This document shows positions 27,204 to 35,979 of a DNA stretch of 64,000 nucleotides, piece after piece (position 1 is the first letter of the stretch; every line of letters begins with the position of its first letter). The position numbers were made by a program, and so were the translations under genes. The DNA comes from Pedobacter sp. Hv1 (GTDB lineage Bacteria; Bacteroidota; Bacteroidia; Sphingobacteriales; Sphingobacteriaceae). The notes under the pieces were generated by a model. That model was not told the origin of the DNA. It ran no database searches and saw only the letters and a program-made list of their open reading frames with translations. The DNA lies in contig NZ_LLWP01000002.1 of the NCBI RefSeq assembly GCF_001412215.1, positions 397,478-461,477 on the forward strand, read 5' to 3'.

Positions 27204-27221
27204 ATCAATGTAAACATTGAT
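27204..27221. promoter_or_regulatory. perfect dyad between glmM and the cysteine desulfurase
   Basis: ATCAATGT-AA-ACATTGAT, an 8-bp perfect palindrome with a 2-bp centre, lies 14 bp before the cysteine desulfurase ATG. The spacing fits a repressor site or a leader hairpin over the ribosome site. No similar site was noticed elsewhere in the window. Confidence 0.4.
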
Positions 27222-27227
27222 TTGGTT

Positions 27228-28616
27228 TTAATTCAGTTTTAGGATTTCTTTAATGTCAGAGATGATTTTGTTTGCCAGATTTTCAGCAATTGTTTCATTT
27301 TCCGCTTCGCTATAAATACGGATAATTGGCTCTGTATTGGAACGACGTAAATGTACCCATTCATTTTCGAAATCTATTTTCAAACCATCAATTGTACTAA
27401 TTTGCTGGTCTTTATATTTTTCTTGCACCTTGATCAATAATGAATCAATATCCATTTCTGGTGTAAGGGTGATTTTATTTTTTGAGATATGGTAAGCTGG
27501 ATAAGTACTTCTTAACACAGAAATTGTAGTACCCGCTTTAGCTAAATGCGATAAAAACAACGCAATACCTACTAAGGCATCTCTACCATAATGCGATTCT
27601 GGATAAATGATCCCTCCGTTACCTTCGCCACCAATAATGGCGTTTGTCGCTTTCATTTGGTTCACCACATTTACTTCTCCAACTGCGGCAGCATTATAGG
27701 TTGCCCCAGCTTTTTCTGTCACTACTCTTAAAGCTCTGGTTGAGGAAAGATTGGAAACCGTATTACCAGGTGTATTTTTAAGGATATAATCAGCCACAGC
27801 CACCAAGGTATATTCTTCGCCAAACATGGTTCCGTCTTCGTTAACAAAACACAAACGATCTACGTCTGGATCTACAACAATTCCTAAATCAGCTCGCTTG
27901 GCTTGTACTACCTTCGAAATTTCAGTTAAGTTTTCTGGTAAAGGCTCTGGATTGTGTGGAAACTCACCATTTGGTTCACAATACAACTCGTACATGGTTG
28001 TTACGCCTAAAGCCTTTAACAAAGCTGGAATAAAAATACCTCCACTTGAATTTACACAATCAATTGCAATTTTAAAATTCGCTTTTTTAATGGCTTCAAC
28101 ATCTACCAATGGCAAGGCCAAAATAGAATCGATGTGCTTTTGCAAATAAGTATCGTTGGCAGTTACTTTACCCAATTCGTTTACATCTGCAAAAGAGAAA
28201 TCAGCATTTTCTGCTATTTCTAAAACCTCTTTTCCATCTGCATCACTAATGAATTCTCCTTTTTCGTTCAATAGTTTTAAAGCATTCCATTGTTTCGGGT
28301 TATGGCTTGCAGTTAAAATAATACCACCACCGGCCTTTTCTAAAGGAACAGCAATTTCTACTGTTGGCGTGGTAGACAAACCTAAATCGATTACTTCAAC
28401 ACCTAGTCCTTGTAAAGTACCAATTACTAAATTATTGACCATTTCTCCCGAAATACGTGCATCTCTGCCTAAAACGATCTTTTTATTTTGGGTTTTATTG
28501 ATCACCCATGAGCCATAGGCAGCAGTAAACTTTACAATGTCGATTGGGGTTAAACCATCGCCAGCTTTTCCGCCAATGGTACCTCTAATTCCAGATATAG
28601 ATTTTATTAAAGTCAA
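27228..28616 (-). CDS. glmM: phosphoglucosamine mutase
   Basis: A 462-residue alpha-D-phosphohexomutase. The start is TTG at 28616, which gives the family N-terminus MTLIKSISGIRGTIGGK; no ATG is available. The active-site phosphoserine is Ser104 in TASHNP, the magnesium loop is DPDVDR, the sugar-binding loop GGEGNGG, and the phosphate loop RRSNTEPIIRIYSEA. GlmM converts glucosamine-6-P to glucosamine-1-P for UDP-GlcNAc, peptidoglycan and lipid A. The RGT near the N-terminus and the EGNGG loop favour GlmM over phosphomannomutase. It is the first gene of a unit with the cysteine desulfurase. Confidence 0.88.
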   Translation of the reverse strand: MTLIKSISGIRGTIGGKAGDGLTPIDIVKFTAAYGSWVINKTQNKKIVLGRDARISGEMVNNLVIGTLQGLGVEVIDLGLSTTPTVEIAVPLEKAGGGIILTASHNPKQWNALKLLNEKGEFISDADGKEVLEIAENADFSFADVNELGKVTANDTYLQKHIDSILALPLVDVEAIKKANFKIAIDCVNSSGGIFIPALLKALGVTTMYELYCEPNGEFPHNPEPLPENLTEISKVVQAKRADLGIVVDPDVDRLCFVNEDGTMFGEEYTLVAVADYILKNTPGNTVSNLSSTRALRVVTEKAGATYNAAAVGEVNVVNQMKATNAIIGGEGNGGIIYPESHYGRDALVGIALFLSHLAKAGTTISVLRSTYPAYHISKNKITLTPEMDIDSLLIKVQEKYKDQQISTIDGLKIDFENEWVHLRRSNTEPIIRIYSEAENETIAENLANKIISDIKEILKLN

Positions 28617-28878
28617 GTTTCTTATATTTTTTCAAAAATAATAAAAATTTGAGGAAGAATAGTCTTTAAACACCATCAAAACGTAATTTTTGCAAACTTT
28701 ATCCAAATTATTTTTATCTACTAAATAGATAGAATTACAATAAAAACAACGCAAAATTCAGCTATTGACCAAGCACGGCAACAATATGTTCAAAAAATCA
28801 GCTTTAAAATCTCTGCATTTAAACGCAACTGACCTGCATCTAAATAAATTTTATCCTTACTCTTGCAGTACAAAATAC

Positions 28879-28886
28879 TATATTTG
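28879..28886 (+). promoter_or_regulatory. -7 element for the methyltransferase-PAP2-ZIP unit
   Basis: TATATTTG fits TAnnTTTG and lies 31 bp before the methyltransferase ATG. No clear -33 TTTG was found 19-21 bp upstream. The remaining 300 bp of this divergent gap are AT-rich and otherwise featureless, apart from TATTTTTG (minus strand, 28633-28640) before glmM. Confidence 0.4.
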
Positions 28887-28917
28887 CCCATTACAAAAAT
28901 GTTAATATACTAGGGTA

Positions 28918-29649
28918 ATGCAGCGAAAATGGTTTCAACATTGGTTTAACTCTCCTTACTACCACATACTTTACAGCCAACGTAATGATGAGGAGGCAGA
29001 ATTTTTGATTGACAACCTTTCTGCTTATTTAAGGCCAAAAATCAACAGCAGAATTTTGGATATTGCTTGTGGCAGAGGCAGACATGCCATTTACCTGAAC
29101 AAAAAAGGTTACGATGTTACTGGAATAGACCTTTCTGAGCAAAGCATTAAATATGCACAGCAATTTGAGCAGAAAAACCTCCATTTTTATGTGCATGATA
29201 TGCGCAAGCTATCTTACATCAACTACTTTGACATTGCACTAAACCTATTTACAAGTTTTGGATATTTTGATACCGAAAAAGAACATGTAAATGCTTTAAA
29301 GGCATTTAGAAAGGGGTTAAAGGAAGATGGAACTTTGGTGATTGATTATTTCAATACCCAAAAAATTATCAAAAACCTAACCAATCAGGAAACCAAAACG
29401 GTTGATGGAATAGAGTTTCATTTGCATAAATTTGTAGCTGAAGGAAAAATTATCAAGCATATCAATTTTGAACATAAAATGAAGGCTTATGCATTTGAAG
29501 AACGTGTGCAAGCATTTTTATTGGCAGATTTTGAACGCATGTTAACCAAAAGTGGATTGGTGATTACCGAAACTTTTGGAAGTTATGCACTCGAATCATT
29601 TGATGAGGCCAAATCAGATCGTTTAATACTTGTTTGTAAAAAAGCATGA
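28918..29649 (+). CDS. class I SAM-dependent methyltransferase
   Basis: A 243-residue soluble protein. Motif I is ILDIACGRGRHAIYLNKKG (about 42-60), followed by VTGIDLSEQSI for motif II and the YFDIALNLFTSFGYF acidic motif. These mark a Rossmann methyltransferase of the UbiE/ubiG-like type. The N-terminus WFQHWFNSPYYHILYSQRNDEEA is characteristic of a conserved Bacteroidota subgroup of unknown substrate. The stop overlaps the ATG of the PAP2 gene (ATGA), so the two are translationally coupled. A lipid or quinone substrate is possible, but only by association with the phosphatase. Confidence 0.85.
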   Translation: MQRKWFQHWFNSPYYHILYSQRNDEEAEFLIDNLSAYLRPKINSRILDIACGRGRHAIYLNKKGYDVTGIDLSEQSIKYAQQFEQKNLHFYVHDMRKLSYINYFDIALNLFTSFGYFDTEKEHVNALKAFRKGLKEDGTLVIDYFNTQKIIKNLTNQETKTVDGIEFHLHKFVAEGKIIKHINFEHKMKAYAFEERVQAFLLADFERMLTKSGLVITETFGSYALESFDEAKSDRLILVCKKA

Positions 29650-30209
29650 TAGCAGAACTGCAACAATTTGACACTGAATTGTTTTTAAAAATCCATCGTG
29701 GATTAAGCAATGGTTTTTTTGACTGGCTAATGCCATTGGTAAGAAATCGTTTCTTCTGGTCGCCACTTTATCTTTTCATCGTTATCTTTTGCATTAAGCA
29801 ATATAAAAAACAGGGATATTATATGATTTTGATGGTTTTGGTAACCTTTGCTATTGGCGACATGGTTGCTTCGAGAATTATCAAACCCAATGTGGCCAGA
29901 ATTAGGCCATGCAATGAAATTACCTTGCAAGACCAGATTATCCATCGTGTACCCTGTGGCACTGGTTATAGCTTCCCATCGGCACATGCAACTAATCATT
30001 TTGGCATTGCAGTTTTTTTAATTTGCCTATTCTACCGCAAGTGGAAAGCAATTTTACCCATTGGTTTGGCATGGGCATTTCTGATTAGTTTTGCTCAGAT
30101 CTATGTTGGTGTACATTACCCTATTGATACTTTTGTAGGCGCCATACTTGGAACCTGTGTTGGCTTATTTACTTTTTATATTTATCAAAGAATAAAACCC
30201 AAAGCTTAA
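29646..30209 (+). CDS. PAP2-family membrane phosphatase
   Basis: A 187-residue protein with about five membrane helices. The three PAP2 phosphatase motifs are present in variant order: KPNVARIRP (KxxxxxxRP), PSAHATNHFG (PSGH-like with Ala) and SFAQIYVGVHYPIDTFVG (SRxxxxxHxxxD-like). Family members dephosphorylate lipid phosphates such as phosphatidylglycerophosphate or undecaprenyl pyrophosphate at the outer face of the inner membrane. It overlaps the methyltransferase gene by 4 bp and ends one codon boundary before the ZIP transporter, so all three form one operon. Exact substrate is not predictable. Confidence 0.88.
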   Translation: MIAELQQFDTELFLKIHRGLSNGFFDWLMPLVRNRFFWSPLYLFIVIFCIKQYKKQGYYMILMVLVTFAIGDMVASRIIKPNVARIRPCNEITLQDQIIHRVPCGTGYSFPSAHATNHFGIAVFLICLFYRKWKAILPIGLAWAFLISFAQIYVGVHYPIDTFVGAILGTCVGLFTFYIYQRIKPKA

Positions 30210-30929
30210 ATGGAAATCTGGAAATTTCTTGTTTTATTTTTCTGTGCTTTTTTTGGTGGTTTAGCTATTTTTTTAGTTAAGAACGATAAATCGCAAATAC
30301 TGAAACTCATTTTATCATTTAGTGGTGCCTATCTATTTGCCATTACGGTGCTGCATTTAATTCCAGATGCTTATAGCGGAACCGACAAAAGTGAGATTGG
30401 CTTTTTTATCTTATTGGGTTTTCTGCTACAGATATTTTTAGAACAATTTTCTGAAGGTGTAGAACATGGCCATATCCATAAACACGCTGATGGACATGCT
30501 TTTCCGTTGGGGATTATGATTAGTTTATGTTTACATGCTTTTTTAGAGGGTATGCCATTGGCAAAAGACCAAAATAATGAGCTGATTTTTGGAATAGCCT
30601 TACATCATATTCCTGCTGCATTTGCTTTGGCAAGCATTCTAATTCAAAACCACATCAAACCTAAAGGTGTTGTTTTTTACTTGATTATTTTTGCCATCAT
30701 GGCACCAGTTGGCTATTATTTCAGCATTAGCTTAAGCAATGGTAGCATAAGTGGTATGGAGCCTTATTTTAACAAGGTAATGGGAATAGTTATTGGTATA
30801 TTTTTACATATCTCTACTACCATTCTTTTTGAATCTAGTGCAGACCACAGGATAAATAAGCGCAAAATGCTTGCAGTATTGTTAGGCATTGGTGTTGCCC
30901 TACTGGGTTTTTACGCAGCAGGCCACTAG
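30210..30929 (+). CDS. ZIP-family metal transporter
   Basis: A 239-residue inner-membrane protein with about eight helices. Metal-site motifs on helices 4 and 5 are SLCLHAFLEGMPL (HxxxEG) and ALHHIPAAFALASIL (HHxPxA). A His-rich loop HGHIHKHADGHAF between helices 3 and 4 is typical for zinc or iron binding. It imports divalent metal, most likely zinc. The ATG follows the PAP2 stop with no gap. It is convergent with the MarR gene and only 1 bp away, with no terminator visible between them. Confidence 0.9.
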   Translation: MEIWKFLVLFFCAFFGGLAIFLVKNDKSQILKLILSFSGAYLFAITVLHLIPDAYSGTDKSEIGFFILLGFLLQIFLEQFSEGVEHGHIHKHADGHAFPLGIMISLCLHAFLEGMPLAKDQNNELIFGIALHHIPAAFALASILIQNHIKPKGVVFYLIIFAIMAPVGYYFSISLSNGSISGMEPYFNKVMGIVIGIFLHISTTILFESSADHRINKRKMLAVLLGIGVALLGFYAAGH

Positions 30930-30930
30930 T

Positions 30931-31383
30931 TTATCCCCTCAATTTATCTAGCAAAACATTCAATTGAGTAGCTTCTTCTTTGGTAATGTGCTTAGCAATA
31001 AATTTAGAAAGATCGATCCCTTTATCCAATTTCTTTAATAGGGCTAAACCTTTTTCAGAAATCATAATATCTACAGCACGTTTATCATAATTGTTTTCTG
31101 TTTTATCAACAAGACCTTTCTGAACTAAGCGCTCCACAATCCTAGAAGCATCGCTCATTTTGTCTAGAATTTGGGTCCTAATCAAATTAATGGTAGATGG
31201 GCTTGGGTATTGTTTTTTCAGAATTCTTAATACGTTATACTGTTGTTGTGTAACATCATAAGGTACAAGTGCATCTTTTACTTTTTTGTTGCCCCAATGG
31301 TAGGTAAAACAGATGTTTACTACGGTTTGTTGATATACATTTTCAAATTTTGAAACTTTAGTTTGTTTCTTTAATTGCCTCAT
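30931..31383 (-). CDS. MarR-family transcriptional regulator
   Basis: A 150-residue winged-helix protein. The recognition region is QQQYNVLRILKKQYPSPSTINLIRTQILDKMSDASRIVERLVQKGLVDKTENNYDKRAVDIMISEKGLALL, split here only by position (about residues 45-120): helix-turn-helix, then the Asp-Lys-Arg wing of MarR proteins. It begins inside the stop of the DUF5522 gene (ATGA overlap), so it is translated from the exonuclease-like operon. The target genes and ligand are unknown. The MarR family usually senses small phenolic or oxidative signals. Confidence 0.88.
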   Translation of the reverse strand: MRQLKKQTKVSKFENVYQQTVVNICFTYHWGNKKVKDALVPYDVTQQQYNVLRILKKQYPSPSTINLIRTQILDKMSDASRIVERLVQKGLVDKTENNYDKRAVDIMISEKGLALLKKLDKGIDLSKFIAKHITKEEATQLNVLLDKLRG

Positions 31384-31556
31384 TTAGAATTAGGTTTGGT
31401 TTGGATTTTTGAGGTTTTACGACCACCATCTTTCCCGAAATTCCACGGACAGTGTTTACATTTATTCTTGCAACAGTAGCCCCTTTTGAGGTGATATGCT
31501 GCTGTAAACACCATTAATCCATCTTCGTTCAAATAGTAATCAACTCCCTCTTCCAT
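31380..31556 (-). CDS. DUF5522 small Cys-rich protein
   Basis: A 58-residue protein read from the ATG at 31556: MEEGVDYYLNEDGLMVFTAA, then YHLKRGYCCKNKCKHCPW and a Lys-rich tail. The block CCxxxCxHCPW is the DUF5522 signature, and its four Cys plus His look like a metal site. The ATG shares one base with the stop of the upstream MBL gene (TAATG), and its stop overlaps the MarR start by 4 bp (ATGA). It is therefore tightly coupled on both sides. No function has been established for the family. Confidence 0.88.
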   Translation of the reverse strand: MEEGVDYYLNEDGLMVFTAAYHLKRGYCCKNKCKHCPWNFGKDGGRKTSKIQTKPNSK

Positions 31557-32515
31557 TAGTTAAGCAATTTAACTACCAACTTATCTTTATAATGATTTTG
31601 CAAATGTGTTCCGCTTCCATGTGTAGTCCAAACTTGTTGAGGCTGCACCGTTTCAATTGTTGTTAAAATTGCTTTCCAATCTACATGATCCGAAATGTAC
31701 AATTGAACCTGATTGTTACTTTGTATATGTTTCCATCCGGTAGCAAAAATCCTAACTACATTTATGGCTTTAAAATAGCTATGAAAAACCATAGGAGGCA
31801 CAATATAGATCATGTCATTTGCATTGTTTTTCATCACTTTTCTATCGTAAACTTCATATTTACCTAAATCAACGCCCATTTGTTCGTAAATTTTAACAAA
31901 AGGTACAATACTATGGTGCACCAATATTCTCTTTTGGGGGCAGTGTTTATTGATGAGCGAAATTAACCGTTGACTTTTACCCAGAGCATAGGCTCCTAAC
32001 ATGATGTTTGGTTTAACGTTATTCAATTTTTCAATTTCCGCCACCGCATCTGGATGTACTGTCTCTGGATTTGCAAAGGTGGTTTCGGTAATCAACACAT
32101 CTGCGGCTACCAATACTGTTGGCTCGCAGGTTGTATCTGCTTCTAGTTTATAATCGCCTGTATAAAGGTATTTAACGCCCTTGTACTCCATTAAAACCAA
32201 TGCAGAACCCAAAATATGGCCAGCAGGGTAAAAACTAATTGTTACCCCATTTAATTGAAATGTTGATTGATAAGGCTTGAGGTAAAAATTTGCTGCTGCA
32301 AACTTTTTATAACGATGCTGCATAAAAACTGCAGTAGCTTCGGTACAGTAAACGTTTTGATTACCTCCAACAGCATGATCACCATGCGCATGTGAAATCA
32401 CTGCTTCAACAACTGGCTCTTTTGGATCTAAGTAAAAATTGCCATAACTGCAAAACAGTCCTATTTTTGTTTGAACGATAAAATCGTCGATAATTTCTTT
32501 TTGGTCTAACATCAT
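31556..32515 (-). CDS. MBL-fold exonuclease-like protein
   Basis: A 319-residue metallo-beta-lactamase-fold protein of the beta-CASP/ligase-associated exonuclease type. GLFCSYGNFYLDPKEPVVEAVISHAHGDHAVGG holds the metal motif (positions about 17-50). PAGHILGSAL and YTGDYKLEADTTCEP follow in the usual order, and YISDHVDWKAIL near the C-terminus gives the last His. Such proteins are DNA or RNA exonucleases. It lies 13 bp after coaE and is not next to a DNA ligase gene here, so the ligase-linked role is only family knowledge. Confidence 0.82.
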   Translation of the reverse strand: MMLDQKEIIDDFIVQTKIGLFCSYGNFYLDPKEPVVEAVISHAHGDHAVGGNQNVYCTEATAVFMQHRYKKFAAANFYLKPYQSTFQLNGVTISFYPAGHILGSALVLMEYKGVKYLYTGDYKLEADTTCEPTVLVAADVLITETTFANPETVHPDAVAEIEKLNNVKPNIMLGAYALGKSQRLISLINKHCPQKRILVHHSIVPFVKIYEQMGVDLGKYEVYDRKVMKNNANDMIYIVPPMVFHSYFKAINVVRIFATGWKHIQSNNQVQLYISDHVDWKAILTTIETVQPQQVWTTHGSGTHLQNHYKDKLVVKLLN

Positions 32516-32528
32516 TCTGGTTGAGCAG

Positions 32529-33119
32529 TTATAGACTTAAAAACTGCTGGTGTAATTCTAAAACTTGCAGGATCACTGAAGTATCATTTGTATTCTGCAC
32601 AAAATAATCGGCCATTTTAGCCTTTTGTTCATCTGTAAACTGTTTATCCATCCTTGCCATAACTTGTGCCTCACTCACTTGGTCGCGTTCCATTACACGG
32701 GCTATTTTTAAAGCTACTGGAGCAGTAACTAAAATCGTATAATCGCACATTTGGTACGAACCACTTTCAAATAAGAGTGCAGCTTCTTTCAAGGTATAAG
32801 GTACTTTTTTGGGGATAGTACTTACCCAGCTATCAAAAGCCCTAAATACAGCAGGATGAACAAGTGCATTTAACTTTTCGAGTTCTATTTGGTTGTTAAA
32901 TACAATACTTGCAATATGCTGATTGTTGAGTTTTCCACTTTCTGTATAACTTACAGTACCAAAGGCAGATTTAACACCAGCGATCAGTATCGGATCACTT
33001 ACCATTAATTCTTTAGCTACGGTATCAGCATAAAAAACAGGGATCCCCAGTATTTCAAAAACCTTACAAACTGTAGTTTTTCCACTTCCTATGCCTCCTG
33101 TTATACCGATCTTTAACAT
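32529..33119 (-). CDS. coaE: dephospho-CoA kinase
   Basis: A 196-residue cytoplasmic P-loop kinase. The Walker A GGIGSGKTT lies at residues ~8-16, followed by VFYADTVAKELM (substrate loop with the family Asp) and HPAVFRAFDSW. It catalyses the last step of coenzyme A synthesis. The ATG shares one base with the stop of the YbbR-like gene (TAATG), so translation is coupled. The ybbR-coaE pairing after yajC is the standard order in Bacteroidota. Length fits the family. Confidence 0.95.
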   Translation of the reverse strand: MLKIGITGGIGSGKTTVCKVFEILGIPVFYADTVAKELMVSDPILIAGVKSAFGTVSYTESGKLNNQHIASIVFNNQIELEKLNALVHPAVFRAFDSWVSTIPKKVPYTLKEAALLFESGSYQMCDYTILVTAPVALKIARVMERDQVSEAQVMARMDKQFTDEQKAKMADYFVQNTNDTSVILQVLELHQQFLSL

Positions 33120-34066
33120 TATTTCTCTATAATAAAATTGATTTTATTGGGACTTACATTCAACAGCTTACAATAATCAGGAAAACGAGTAATTTTAACT
33201 GTAAACTTATGATGTCCTAATTTTTTCCATTCATTCATATCCACGGCAGCCTCAATAAAATCTTCATCTATCTCTTGGTAGCTTGACAATGCCACCAAAA
33301 AAGTAACGGCTACCTTTTTAGGATAGAGCTTCACATCGTAAAAATCTGTGTTATTGATAATCTTCAAGGGTACTTCAACCGTTTTTTCTGTAAACTCATC
33401 AACAGGAATTTTTACCCCTACACTACTTGGATAAATACTAATGTTATTGGAGCTATTCTGCCTAATGGCAACACGAGCATGGGTTGGTTTTTGAAGATCG
33501 GTTAATTTTAAGGTATCGGTATACCACACATCAATTTTGGCCAATTCTTCTTGCGGCCCAGAGATATTTACATAAGCTGGCGTTAACTGGATCTGATTGG
33601 AGATGCCATATTGTTTTACAAAACTTATGTCTGGGATTAACTTAATGCGCACCCGCTTATTGGTTCTTTTCGAAAAATCGAAATATAAGGTATCTGGTTT
33701 AACAGAAATTACTTTTTGCGATGTTTCTAACTGTTTATTGATTTGAAAGAGTTGCTCTGAAAATAAAATGAAACTGCGGTTGTTTAATTTTTGTAGGCTT
33801 ACTGTAATGGATTGCGGTTTGATACGCAACCGCGAAAAAAGCAATTGCCAGCCAGTGCCTTCTACCTGTAGGTCTACAATATCTGGCTGTAAGGGCTTAA
33901 AAGCTTTCTTTTGTGGTTCATCTTTGTAGATCAACTCAGTTTTGGCAGTATAAATATACTTGTTGTTCAATGCCAAAAACAACCAGGCAGCTATAGCTCC
34001 TACCAAACAAGTAATCAGCACTAGAAAACGTTTACGTTCTACCTTGGTTAATTTAATGAAGGGCAT
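33119..34066 (-). CDS. YbbR/CdaR-like domain protein
   Basis: A 315-residue protein anchored by one N-terminal helix (about 14-32) with the rest in the periplasm. Three YbbR-like beta domains can be traced by repeats of the type PDIVDLQVEGTGW, PAYVNISGPQEELAKI and KVAVTFLVALSS. In Firmicutes CdaR binds the c-di-AMP cyclase CdaA, but no cdaA is next to this gene. It is separated from yajC by a terminator and starts a unit with coaE. The role in Bacteroidota is unknown. Confidence 0.82.
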   Translation of the reverse strand: MPFIKLTKVERKRFLVLITCLVGAIAAWLFLALNNKYIYTAKTELIYKDEPQKKAFKPLQPDIVDLQVEGTGWQLLFSRLRIKPQSITVSLQKLNNRSFILFSEQLFQINKQLETSQKVISVKPDTLYFDFSKRTNKRVRIKLIPDISFVKQYGISNQIQLTPAYVNISGPQEELAKIDVWYTDTLKLTDLQKPTHARVAIRQNSSNNISIYPSSVGVKIPVDEFTEKTVEVPLKIINNTDFYDVKLYPKKVAVTFLVALSSYQEIDEDFIEAAVDMNEWKKLGHHKFTVKITRFPDYCKLLNVSPNKINFIIEK

Positions 34067-34080
34067 ATTGTAAAATTACA

Positions 34081-34118
34081 AAAAAAAGCCGCTCTCTCGA
34101 AATCACGAAAGAACGGCT
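34081..34118 (-). terminator. terminator after yajC
   Basis: On the minus strand AGCCG(34118-34114)...CGGCT(34091-34087) closes a hairpin with an inner partly paired stem, then TTTTTTT. It ends the nusB-DUF1573-yajC unit and separates it from ybbR-coaE. Confidence 0.75.
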
Positions 34119-34136
34119 ATTATTCTTTTAAAAAAC

Positions 34137-34463
34137 TTATGCTTTAGGTGTTGCTGCTGCAGTAGCTGCTTTAGTTGCATCTAAAGAGATAGAAGATTTA
34201 TCGAAACGGATTTTTGTTCCACCTTCAACTTCTATTAAAAATGTGGTATCGTTAGCACCTACAATTTTACCATGTATGCCGGCAGTAGTTACAATTTTAT
34301 CTCCAATTTTAAGATCTTCTACTAATTTTTTATGGTCTTTTGCCTTTTTAACTTGTGGTCTGATCATAAAGAAATAGAAAACAATCATAATTAATACCAT
34401 AGGTATAATTGTACTGTATAAACTACTTCCTGCTGCTGCTTGTAATAATACTGTTGATGTCAT
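34137..34463 (-). CDS. yajC: preprotein translocase subunit YajC
   Basis: A 108-residue protein with one N-terminal membrane helix (about 15-35, SSLYSTIIPMVLIMIVFYFFMIRP) and a small cytoplasmic domain. The strings RPQVKKAKDHKKLVEDLKIGDKIVTTAGIHGKIVG are conserved in YajC. It associates with SecDF in protein export. The C-terminal tail is Ala/Thr-rich. It lies 50 bp after the DUF1573 gene, and its terminator follows by 19 bp. Assignment is firm from length, topology and context. Confidence 0.93.
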   Translation of the reverse strand: MTSTVLLQAAAGSSLYSTIIPMVLIMIVFYFFMIRPQVKKAKDHKKLVEDLKIGDKIVTTAGIHGKIVGANDTTFLIEVEGGTKIRFDKSSISLDATKAATAAATPKA

Positions 34464-34513
34464 TATGTTTTATTTTATTTGATGATTTGATGATTCTTTT
34501 AGGTTAGGCTAAA

Positions 34514-34972
34514 TTATTTTTTAGCTTTTACTTCGCCAACTAAGTGTAGTTTTGGCGATTCTGGATTGGCGTTAGAGGTAATGGTAACCGCTTTATCTTG
34601 CAAGCCCATTTTACCATGGCTATCAAAGATTACTGTAATTACACCCTCATCTCCAGGTTTAATTGGTGTTTTTGGATATTCTGGTATGGTACAACCACAA
34701 GTGGCTGTTGCATCAGTAATAATTAATGGTGTTTTACCAACATTTTTGAATTTAAAACTCGTCTGTACTTTTTCACCTTCGTCAATTACTTTGAAATCAT
34801 AGATTTCTTTATCAAATTCAAATTTCGGTGCATCTTCAGCCAAAACTGCAGGCGCTTTTGTTTCAGTTCCACCTACTACCTGTGTTTTATCTTCTACTTT
34901 ATCAGATGCATTTCGGTTACAAGCTGAAAGCCCTATTACAGCTAACGTAATTACTAATAATCTCTTCATCAT
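34514..34972 (-). CDS. DUF1573 lipoprotein
   Basis: A 152-residue lipoprotein with lipobox GLSAC near residue 18 (two ATGs, 34972 and 34969, are possible starts). Residues ~50-145 form an ASH/DUF1573 immunoglobulin-like sandwich with the hallmark CGCTIPEYPKTPIKPGDEG block and a VIFDSHGKMG strand. Proteins of this family are abundant in Bacteroidota envelopes with no defined activity. It lies 15 bp from nusB and 50 bp from yajC on the same strand, an order conserved in the phylum. Confidence 0.88.
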   Translation of the reverse strand: MMKRLLVITLAVIGLSACNRNASDKVEDKTQVVGGTETKAPAVLAEDAPKFEFDKEIYDFKVIDEGEKVQTSFKFKNVGKTPLIITDATATCGCTIPEYPKTPIKPGDEGVITVIFDSHGKMGLQDKAVTITSNANPESPKLHLVGEVKAKK

Positions 34973-34987
34973 GTTGTTTTTATCTTT

Positions 34988-35938
34988 TTAATCCTCAATA
35001 AGGCCTCTGCCTATCTTTTTAATACTATTTGTTCTTTTAAGATCACTTAAAATCTTATCTAAGATACCGTTTATAAACGAATTACTTTTAGGCGTACTGT
35101 AATCTTTTGATAGCTCTAAGTATTCGTTGATGGTTACTTTAACCGGAATTGAAGGAAAATTCATCAACTCGCAAATGGCCATCTTCATCAAAATAGTATC
35201 CATTAAGGCAATCCTTTCCGACTCCCAGTTCTTGGTACGTTCAGCAATCAGTTCTTGATAAGCATCATCGTTTTTTAAAGTATAAACGAACAAATCTTTC
35301 ACAAATTTGCTGTCTTCTACCCAATCAGCACTAATTGGTGTTAGCTTGTTTTTGAAAGGATCTTCTGAAGTGAAATTTTTCAATGTTTTGGCAATCATCC
35401 CTTGCATTACTTCTCTATCTACTGGCCAATTGATAAACCGATCTTCAAATGCCTGAATGATGTTCAAGTTTTTAAGTAAGATTTTACGGAAAATGAATTT
35501 GATGATCTCTTTAGAACTTTCTAAGGTTTCTTCTTCTTCAGCTAAATAAGTGGCATATTCCTTAGTATCCTTTAGTTTGATAAAAATCGACTTTACCAAT
35601 TCTGGATCTGAATGCCAGTTAACCTGGTATTTGTTTACTGCAGCACTATATTCTGGATTTTGCTTTAAAACTTCGGCAAATTTATTGTGCAATAATTTTT
35701 GATTTGGGCTTAAATCCTCAGCTGTTGGCAAGTATTTATTTGCTCTTTCTATGGCGTCGTTTGCGGTATATTCAGTTACATCTACCAATAAGGCAAGCAT
35801 GCGGATATACATTTCGTAAACATTGTCAATACTTTGCATCAAAGTTTTTTGACTGCTTACTGTATCTTTTTTTTCTGTCATGTGCCAAGCAAAAATATTT
35901 TGCAAAGCTTTGATTCTTAGGTGCCTTCTATTTAACAT
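34988..35938 (-). CDS. nusB: transcription antitermination factor NusB, long form
   Basis: A 316-residue protein with the NusB fold in the C-terminal half: FVKDLFVYTLKNDDAYQELI, WESERIALMDTILMKMAICEL, and IPVKVTINEYLELSKDYSTPKSNSFINGILDKI, which carries the conserved family stretch. The N-terminal ~150 residues begin with RRHLRIKALQNIFAWH, the NusB start, followed by an insert. Most NusB proteins are about 130-160 residues, and the long form is the Bacteroidota version. It binds the boxA of ribosomal RNA leaders together with NusE. It is the first gene of the nusB-DUF1573-yajC unit. Confidence 0.9.
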   Translation of the reverse strand: MLNRRHLRIKALQNIFAWHMTEKKDTVSSQKTLMQSIDNVYEMYIRMLALLVDVTEYTANDAIERANKYLPTAEDLSPNQKLLHNKFAEVLKQNPEYSAAVNKYQVNWHSDPELVKSIFIKLKDTKEYATYLAEEEETLESSKEIIKFIFRKILLKNLNIIQAFEDRFINWPVDREVMQGMIAKTLKNFTSEDPFKNKLTPISADWVEDSKFVKDLFVYTLKNDDAYQELIAERTKNWESERIALMDTILMKMAICELMNFPSIPVKVTINEYLELSKDYSTPKSNSFINGILDKILSDLKRTNSIKKIGRGLIED

Positions 35939-35979
35939 GAATGTAAGAACGATTGGTAATTATACCGTTTATAAATGAT

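Noticed and set aside
28617..28917. A small gene or riboswitch between glmM and the methyltransferase
   Set aside because: No frame over 30 codons with a plausible start and no conserved structure was found; only -7-like boxes.
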